DNA of 10,508 nt. It comes from an alpha proteobacterium 3107 (GTDB lineage Bacteria; Pseudomonadota; Alphaproteobacteria; Rhodobacterales; Rhodobacteraceae). The notes under the pieces are model-generated. The model was not told the origin of the DNA. It searched no databases and saw only the letters and a program-made list of their open reading frames with translations. Position 1 is the first letter of the stretch; every line of letters begins with the position of its first letter. Both the position numbers and the translations under genes were made by a program. This document shows positions 6,359 through 10,508 of the stretch, in pieces. Location of the stretch: assembly GCA_001483205.1 (NCBI GenBank), contig JPPB01000283.1:1-10508 (forward strand). The letters are read 5' to 3'.

Positions 6359-7900
6359 CTATTTCGACACGTTCCAGAAGTGCGGCCAGATCAGGGTTGC
6401 CTCACCCAGACCCCGAAGCGCGGGCGACGCGATGTTGTAGGTGTAGATGTCGCCGGTCTTCATCGTCGGCACCTGCTCATAGATCAGCGCCTGAATCTCG
6501 GCCCAGATCGCCCGGCGCTCGTCCGGGTCGGCGCTGGCAGTAAAGCGGCCCTTCAGCCCGGCTTTCTCTGCCGTTGCCCACCAGCCGGGATAGCTGTCAT
6601 TCATCACCGAGATCAGGATCGGATCGGGCACAAAACCGTGATGGGTAAAGAACAAATCCCACTGATCGGGCTGCGCGCGCTTTTCGATCAGCGTTGCCCA
6701 GTCATAGACCTGAAGGTCGATATTGAACCCGGCTTGCGCCAGTTGTCTGGTATAGACAATCGCGGTGTCATAGTGGAACGGATAGTTGGTCGAGACCATG
6801 AATTTGACCGGCTCGCCCGCATAGCCCGCGTCCTCGGCCATCATCCGTGCCTTGTCGGCGTCGCCCATGCTGAAACTCCCGGTCCCCGCATCGGTGTGCC
6901 AGACATTGCCCTCTGGCAGGAAAGAGCCGTTGGCGCGCCAAAGCCCCTCGGGGCCGATCGCCACCTGCAAGGCGGGCACCTTGTCAAGCGCGGTCTGGAT
7001 TGCCCGTCGCAGGGCGAAGTTTTCCCGCAGTGGGCCGTCCTTGGAGTTCATAAACACCAGCCCGAAGATCGGGCCGCCGTTGAGGATTGTCACCACCGAC
7101 GGGTCGGCCTCAAGACCGGCATACAGGTCGCCCGGTATGCTCTCGGCGTAATCGTAATCCCCCGCCTTCAGGCCGGACACCCGCGTGCCGACATCGGGAA
7201 CGGGGATGAACCGCAGGGTGTCAAATTCGGCCACGCGGGTGCCCCCATAGCCGTCGGCCGCGCCCGAAGGTGACGCATAGTCATCGAACCGCACCAGCTC
7301 TACATGGCGGTTCGGCTGCCATTCGCTGAACCTGTAGGGGCCGGTGCCGATATAGTCTTGCGGCGCAATCGGCTCTTTGCCCGCGCCCTCGGCCACCGAA
7401 GCCGGATAGATCGCCGGGCCGCCGTTGATAAAGGCCATCAGGTTTTTCCACGGGCCGAAGGGCCGGGACAACCGAAGGGTGACTTCATGGTCGCCCGTCG
7501 CCGCGACGCTTTCCACATTGCCGAACAGAAGGCCGCCGCGCGCGCCGAACGCCCCCCAGCGTTTCAGCGAGGCAACCACGTCTGCCGGGGTCATGTCCTG
7601 CCCGTTGTGGAATTTCACCCCCTTGCGCAGGGTGATGGCGATGTTGGTGCCGTCATCGGATACGGTTTCGCCCGTGGCCAGCAGACCGATCGGTGAATTT
7701 GACGCATCGAACGTATAGAGGCCCTCGAAGACATGATGCGCAATCGTCGTCGCTAGGTCCGATGTGACCACATGCTGATCCAGGCTCGGCGGTTCTCCGA
7801 TTGTGGCGTAACGCAGGGTGCCGCCCGCATGGGCGATGCCCGCAGTCGCCGCGAAGGCCCCAGCCGCGACCAACAGTTTCAGGTAAGTTCCGGGGTGCAT
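6359..7900 (-). CDS. Periplasmic oligopeptide-binding protein of the ABC transporter (SBP family 5)
   Basis: This 513-residue extracytoplasmic solute-binding protein captures the substrate in the periplasm and delivers it to the permeases. The N-terminus is a Sec-type signal peptide: a short polar start with K8, a hydrophobic core (LLVAAGAFAATAGI) and a likely cleavage after AHA at residue 25. There is no lipobox cysteine, so it should be soluble. The mature part begins GGTLRYATIGEPPSLDQH, and the segment KGVKFHNGQDMTPADV is the family 5 signature region. It ends WPHFWNVSK. It is the first gene of the operon and has an excellent ribosome site, AGGAGG, 5 nt before the ATG. The family does not reveal the ligand: members bind peptides, nickel, opines and oligosaccharides. 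The linked M81 and PLP-enzyme genes favour a peptide- or amino-acid-derived ligand. Confidence 0.94.
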   Translation of the reverse strand: MHPGTYLKLLVAAGAFAATAGIAHAGGTLRYATIGEPPSLDQHVVTSDLATTIAHHVFEGLYTFDASNSPIGLLATGETVSDDGTNIAITLRKGVKFHNGQDMTPADVVASLKRWGAFGARGGLLFGNVESVAATGDHEVTLRLSRPFGPWKNLMAFINGGPAIYPASVAEGAGKEPIAPQDYIGTGPYRFSEWQPNRHVELVRFDDYASPSGAADGYGGTRVAEFDTLRFIPVPDVGTRVSGLKAGDYDYAESIPGDLYAGLEADPSVVTILNGGPIFGLVFMNSKDGPLRENFALRRAIQTALDKVPALQVAIGPEGLWRANGSFLPEGNVWHTDAGTGSFSMGDADKARMMAEDAGYAGEPVKFMVSTNYPFHYDTAIVYTRQLAQAGFNIDLQVYDWATLIEKRAQPDQWDLFFTHHGFVPDPILISVMNDSYPGWWATAEKAGLKGRFTASADPDERRAIWAEIQALIYEQVPTMKTGDIYTYNIASPALRGLGEATLIWPHFWNVSK

Positions 7901-7905
7901 GGTTT

Positions 7906-7911
7906 CCTCCT
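7906..7911 (-). promoter_or_regulatory. Strong ribosome binding site of the binding-protein gene
   Basis: On the minus strand AGGAGG lies five bases before the ATG at 7900. It is the best Shine-Dalgarno sequence in the minus-strand operon and fits the high expression needed for a periplasmic binding protein. It also confirms the chosen start. Confidence 0.85.
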
Positions 7912-7920
7912 CTGTGATGA

Positions 7921-8025
7921 GCGCATTTGCGCGGGTCTATTTATAACTTTCTTACTTTATAAGTGGAAAATTTGTCAAGGGGTGCTTGATATGCACTTAA
8001 TACAGTGATATTTGACGAAATTATC
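7921..8025. promoter_or_regulatory. AT-rich divergent promoter/operator region between the transporter and RidA operons
   Basis: About 100 bp of AT-rich DNA in an otherwise GC-rich window lie between two divergent starts. On the minus strand a perfect TTGACA occupies 7973-7978. The nearest -10-like element at suitable spacing (TAAGAA, 18 bp) is weak. An alternative pair is TTTCCA with TATAAA, about 18 bp apart, close to the leader. On the plus strand TTGTCA at 7972-7977 and TTGATA at 7987-7992 are possible -35 elements. Palindromic pieces are GCGCA-TT-TGCGC (7921-7932), TCAAG-GGGTG-CTTGA (7975-7989, overlapping the TTGACA) and an imperfect dyad GATATTTGACGAAATTATC (8007-8025). These are candidate operators for the RpiR-type regulator encoded on the plus strand. 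The exact promoter and operator are not proven. Confidence 0.55.
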
Positions 8026-8052
8026 TTACAAAAATGCGAAAGAGAGGTCAGG

Positions 8053-8478
8053 ATGGGAGAGAATATCCGGCGATTCGGCCTGGCAGAGGATGCCGCGGGC
8101 GGCACGGCGCGGCCCTTTGCAAAAGCGGTGCGTGCCGGGGATTTCATCCATATCTCCGGGCAGGTTCCGGCGTGCAACGGCGAGATTGTCCCCGGCGGGA
8201 TCGTGGAACAGACCGAGCAGGTGATGGAAAACCTGATCGCGGTGCTGGCGGCGGCGGGTTGCGGGCCTGAACATGTGATCAAGGTCAATGTCTGGCTGGA
8301 TGACCCGCGCGACTTCACCAGCTTCAACGCCGTCTTCGGGCGCTATTTTCGGGATCATCCGCCCGCCCGATCCACCGTTCAGGCGATGCTGATGGTGGAC
8401 GCAAGGGTTGAAATGGACGCGATTGCCTATAAACCGGAACCGGCGGAAACCGGCAGGGGCCATGACCAGGGTCATTGA
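8053..8478 (+). CDS. RidA-family (YjgF/YER057c/UK114) protein, likely enamine/imine deaminase
   Basis: The protein has 141 residues from MGENIRRFG. RidA proteins are small trimeric cytosolic enzymes that hydrolyse reactive enamines/imines, such as 2-aminoacrylate released by PLP dehydratases, to keto acids and ammonia. The fold is recognisable from FIHISGQVPA (31-40), the helix around EQTEQVMENLIAVLAAAG, VIKVNVWLDD (75-84) and PPARSTVQ (103-110). R106 is the arginine essential for deaminase activity in characterised RidA proteins, so an active enzyme is likely. The start at 8053 has GAGAGG five bases upstream; an in-frame ATG at 8005 gives a non-conserved extension and lies in the promoter region. 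It leads the plus-strand operon, and its last 17 bp overlap the regulator gene. The PLP enzyme on the other arm is the obvious source of its substrate (inference). Confidence 0.9.
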   Translation: MGENIRRFGLAEDAAGGTARPFAKAVRAGDFIHISGQVPACNGEIVPGGIVEQTEQVMENLIAVLAAAGCGPEHVIKVNVWLDDPRDFTSFNAVFGRYFRDHPPARSTVQAMLMVDARVEMDAIAYKPEPAETGRGHDQGH

Positions 8479-9340
8479 TGTCATATCGCAGATGCGTTCG
8501 CTGGACGGAACCTTTCCGAAGCGCGAGCAATGGGTGGCGGATTTCGTGCTGTCCAATCTGGAGCGCGTGTCCCGGCTGACCCAGAGCGAGATTGCCGAGG
8601 CAGCGGATGTCTCGGTGGCGACGGTCAACCGCTTTTGCCAGACCCTGGGATGCGAGGGCTTTCGCGACTTCAACATCCGGCTGGCGCAGAGCGTGGCGGT
8701 CAGCCTGCAATATCTTGGCGGGCCGAGCCGCACCGATTCCGAATCCGACCAACTGGTCACCCAGGTGTTCGGGGCGCTGGTGGACAGCCTCAATCTGGCC
8801 CGGTCCCAGCTTGACAGCGCCGCGCTGGAGCAGGCGACCCTGATTCTGGCAGAGGCAAACCGGCTGTCGTTTATCGGTGTCGGCGGCGGGTCGGCCAATG
8901 TGGCGCGCGAGGGGGCCAACCGGTTTTTCCGTCTGGGCATTCCCGCCGAGGCCCATGCTGACGGTTATTTTCAGCGGATGCTGGCCTCTACCCTGTCCGG
9001 GGGCGATGTGGTTCTGGCTATCTCGGCCAGCGGGCAACCGGCGGAGCTGTTGGACAGTGTGGCCATCGCCCGCCAGTATGGGGCGAAAACCATCGGCCTG
9101 ACCAGAACCGGCGCGCCGCTTGCCAGGGCCGTGGATGTGGCCATCGAAATCGACATCCCCGAGGATCAGGATATTTACAAGCCTTCGGCGTCCCGGCTGG
9201 TCTTTATCGCGATCATTGACGTGCTGGCGGCGGGAACCGCCCGAAGACGCCCGGAGCGGGTGAAGGAATATCTGCGCCGGATTCGCACCTCGCTGGTGTC
9301 GCTGTCCCGTGATACCGGCCCCAGACCCATCGGTGACTGA
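8462..9340 (+). CDS. MurR/RpiR-family transcriptional regulator (HTH + SIS domains)
   Basis: A 292-residue regulator. The N-terminal RpiR-type helix-turn-helix covers about 1-78, with LTQSEIAEAADVSVATVNRF (39-58) as the DNA-reading part, followed by GCEGFRDFNIRLAQ. The C-terminal SIS sugar-isomerase-like domain (about 125-258) includes FIGVGGGSANVA (137-148) and AISASGQPAE (186-195), the S-x-S-G phosphosugar-binding loop. Members sense phosphorylated sugars or sugar acids, in several cases KDG-6-phosphate or N-acetylmuramic acid 6-phosphate. Being co-transcribed with a KDG-type kinase fits sensing of the kinase product. The start at 8462 overlaps the RidA stop by 17 bp with AGGGG just upstream; an in-frame ATG at 8408 lies deep inside the RidA gene and is unlikely. 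It probably controls the divergent region at 7901-8052 (inference). Confidence 0.92.
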   Translation: MTRVIDVISQMRSLDGTFPKREQWVADFVLSNLERVSRLTQSEIAEAADVSVATVNRFCQTLGCEGFRDFNIRLAQSVAVSLQYLGGPSRTDSESDQLVTQVFGALVDSLNLARSQLDSAALEQATLILAEANRLSFIGVGGGSANVAREGANRFFRLGIPAEAHADGYFQRMLASTLSGGDVVLAISASGQPAELLDSVAIARQYGAKTIGLTRTGAPLARAVDVAIEIDIPEDQDIYKPSASRLVFIAIIDVLAAGTARRRPERVKEYLRRIRTSLVSLSRDTGPRPIGD

Positions 9341-9344
9341 ACCG

Positions 9345-10304
9345 ATGGCGAAGCCTTTGAAAATCACCTGTGTGGGCGAGGCGATGGTTGAGATTTCGCT
9401 TGACGGTGCGGGGGCGGGGGCCGTGACCGGAGCAGGGGGCGGCACGGGTGCAGAGGCCGGGATCGGGTTTGCAGGGGATGCGCTGAACACCGCCGTCTAT
9501 CTGCGCCGCGCGCTTGGCGGGGCGCATGAGGTGGCGTTTGTGTCCGTGCTGGGAACCGATCCGTTATCCGCGCGGATGCTGGCCTTCATCGCCGCCGAGG
9601 ATGTGTCGGTGCGCGGGATCACCCGAAATCCTGACCGGCTGCCCGGCCTCTATGCGATTGACACGGACGCAAACGGAGAGCGGTCATTTCACTACTGGCG
9701 AGAGCAATCCGCCGCCCGCACCCTGTTCAGGGACGGGTTTGAGGGGCTGCGCGGCTTTGATGTTGTCTTTTTCTCGGCGATAACGCTGGCAATCCTGCCG
9801 CCGGATGTCCGGTGCGGGTTTCTGGACTGGCTGAAGGGGTGGTCTGGTCTGGTTGTGTTCGACTCGAACCACCGGCCCCGGCTGTGGGAGAGCGCGGAGG
9901 CCGCCCGGCAGGGTGTCGCCCGTGCCTGGCAGGGTGTCGCCCGTGCCTGGCAGCGCGCCGACATCGGCCTGCCGTCGCTTGATGACGAGATGGCTTTGTT
10001 CGGAGATCGGGATGAGGCCGCGGTGCTGAGGCGATTGCGTGCCTGCGGGGTCAGGCGCGGGGCGCTCAAGCGCGGGGCGCGGGGGCCGGTGCCGATTGGC
10101 GGTCCGTCGGGGGGCGATGCCGATTATCCGGTTGCCGACAGGGTGGTCGACACCACCGCCGCCGGGGACAGTTTCAACGGCGGGTATCTGGCGGCGGTGC
10201 TGACCGGGGTTTCGGAGCGCGATGCAATGGTCGCCGGGCACAGGCTTGCCGTCGGGGTCATTGGTCGGGCCGGGGCGATTGTTCCGGTTGGGGTGGGGCG
10301 TTGA
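9345..10304 (+). CDS. kdgK: PfkB-family sugar kinase, probable 2-dehydro-3-deoxygluconokinase
   Basis: A 319-residue ribokinase/PfkB fold kinase that would phosphorylate 2-keto-3-deoxygluconate (KDG) for Entner-Doudoroff-type cleavage. Markers are GEAMVEIS (11-18), GFAGDALNTAVYLRR (41-55), FHYWRE with SAAR (115-125; the YWR motif is characteristic of KDG kinases), DSNHRPRLW (173-181) and the PfkB signature DTTAAGDSFNGGYL (269-282) with catalytic base D275. The start at 9345 lies 4 bp after the regulator stop, so translation is probably coupled; no good ribosome site is visible. Oddities are a Gly/Ala-rich stretch at 21-40 before the GFAGD motif, and an exact duplication of GVARAWQ (190-196 and 197-203) from a 21-bp tandem repeat. 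Catalytic motifs are intact. A kinase for a related keto-deoxy sugar acid is possible. Confidence 0.85.
   Translation: MAKPLKITCVGEAMVEISLDGAGAGAVTGAGGGTGAEAGIGFAGDALNTAVYLRRALGGAHEVAFVSVLGTDPLSARMLAFIAAEDVSVRGITRNPDRLPGLYAIDTDANGERSFHYWREQSAARTLFRDGFEGLRGFDVVFFSAITLAILPPDVRCGFLDWLKGWSGLVVFDSNHRPRLWESAEAARQGVARAWQGVARAWQRADIGLPSLDDEMALFGDRDEAAVLRRLRACGVRRGALKRGARGPVPIGGPSGGDADYPVADRVVDTTAAGDSFNGGYLAAVLTGVSERDAMVAGHRLAVGVIGRAGAIVPVGVGR
9907..9953 (+). repeat. Exact 21-bp tandem duplication inside the kinase gene
   Basis: Bases 9907-9927 are repeated exactly at 9928-9948, followed by the first five bases of a third copy (9949-9953). The unit is in frame and duplicates seven residues, GVARAWQ, in the helix after the DSNHRPRLW motif. 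The lack of any mismatch suggests a recent slippage event. Confidence 0.95.
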
Positions 10305-10321
10305 TTCGGCCCCACACGTTG

Positions 10322-10345
10322 GAAAGGGCCGGAAGCGGCCCTTTC
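10322..10345 (+). terminator. Hairpin terminator after the kinase gene
   Basis: GAAAGGGCCG (10322-10331) pairs perfectly with CGGCCCTTTC (10336-10345) around the tetraloop GAAG, giving a 10-bp stem 17 bp after the kinase stop. The following GGATTATCT has only a weak T content, but the stem strength and position fit the end of the plus-strand operon. Confidence 0.7.
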
Positions 10346-10368
10346 GGATTATCTACGCTTATCGACCG

Positions 10369-10508
10369 TGACCTGCCCCCCGCAACTTCCCTCGTTTTAG
10401 CGTAGAGTTTGCTCAACCTTTTGAAGGAGCAAACAGATACGCAAGAGCCGTTTCACCGAGGCACAGATCATCGGGATGATCAAAGAACAGGAAGCCGGGA
10501 TGCCGACG
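10369..10508 (+). mobile_element. Left end of an IS3-family-like insertion sequence (runs off the window)
   Basis: The element seems to begin with TGACCTGCCCCCCGCAAC at 10369, a TG-starting terminus of the kind IS3-family elements have, followed by a short leader and a transposase orfA start. It lies just after the kinase operon terminator, so the kinase is not interrupted. The right end, the matching inverted repeat and the target duplication lie outside. The boundary is placed from the TG terminus and the transposase position and is approximate. Confidence 0.65.
10437..10508 (+). CDS. IS3-family transposase OrfA, N-terminal fragment, with apparent ATA start
   Basis: The frame reads IRKSRFTEAQIIGMIKEQEA and continues GMPT to the window edge. 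This is the start of the helix-turn-helix OrfA of IS3-family transposases (typical pattern M-[RK]-K-S-R-F-T-E-x-Q-I-I). The expected ATG is ATA at 10437-10439. An in-frame TGA lies at 10422-10424, and there is no ATG, GTG or TTG between it and the ATA. AAGGAG at 10424-10429 sits 7 nt before the ATA, an ideal spacing, while the first internal ATG at 10476 has no ribosome site and would drop 13 conserved residues. OrfA would bind the IS ends and form the active transposase after frameshifting into OrfB, which is not in the window. Confidence 0.75.
   Translation, partial: MRKSRFTEAQIIGMIKEQEAGMPT

Noticed and set aside
5888..7273. Long plus-strand open frame (461 codons) antisense to the binding protein and oppB-like gene
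   Set aside because: It has no recognisable domain, is rich in Arg/Gly/His/Pro as expected for a GC-rich shadow frame, and lies opposite two well-conserved genes.
8005..8052. Upstream ATG for the RidA-family gene
   Set aside because: It adds 16 non-conserved residues inside the AT-rich control region, while the ATG at 8053 has GAGAGG at proper spacing.
8324..9490. Minus-strand open frame (388 codons) opposite the regulator gene
   Set aside because: The start is Ala/Pro low complexity from the antisense of the kinase Gly/Ala stretch; no motifs, and the opposite strand encodes a clear RpiR protein.
10051..10080. 15-bp imperfect tandem repeat in the kinase gene (one mismatch)
   Set aside because: The encoded GVRRGALKRGARG aligns to the normal KDG kinase segment without an insertion, so it is more likely chance GC-rich similarity than duplication.

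Overview
The window looks like a chromosomal piece of an alphaproteobacterium, most likely a Rhodobacterales member. This is inferred from the high GC content, the densely overlapping genes, and the tail of a ribosomal protein S4 gene ending in an alphaproteobacterial-style C-terminus. No taxonomic search was possible.

Layout: the last codons of rpsD (plus strand) end at 62, followed by a short structured convergent spacer. From 7900 down to 158 runs a minus-strand operon. In transcription order it encodes a periplasmic family 5 oligopeptide-binding protein, an OppB-type permease, an OppC-type permease carrying a frameshift, two OppD/OppF-type ATPases, an M81 (MlrC-like) metallopeptidase, and a fold-type III PLP enzyme of the D-threonine aldolase / D-serine dehydratase family. 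From oppB onward the genes overlap or nearly touch. Only the junction between the binding protein and oppB is open, and it holds a perfect 13-bp inverted repeat.

An AT-rich divergent control region (7901-8052) separates this operon from a plus-strand operon encoding a RidA-family protein, a MurR/RpiR-family regulator and a PfkB-type 2-keto-3-deoxygluconate kinase. That operon ends at a strong hairpin. The left end of an IS3-like insertion sequence begins about 65 bp after the kinase stop and runs off the window.

Interpretation (inference): this is one regulated locus for importing and breaking down a peptide-like or amino-sugar-acid-like compound. The binding protein and Opp transporter import it, and the M81 enzyme opens an unusual amide or peptide bond. 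The PLP enzyme dehydrates or cleaves a D-beta-hydroxy amino acid, RidA hydrolyses the reactive enamine/imine product, and the kinase phosphorylates a 2-keto-3-deoxy sugar acid. The RpiR-type protein would sense a phosphosugar intermediate and control both divergent operons. The individual families are clear; the substrate is not. The frameshifted permease raises the possibility that the importer is broken in this strain, unless it is an assembly error.

No gene-free stretch exceeds 300 bases. The largest are the 152-bp divergent region and the roughly 130 bp after the kinase. No tRNA, rRNA or CRISPR array was seen.
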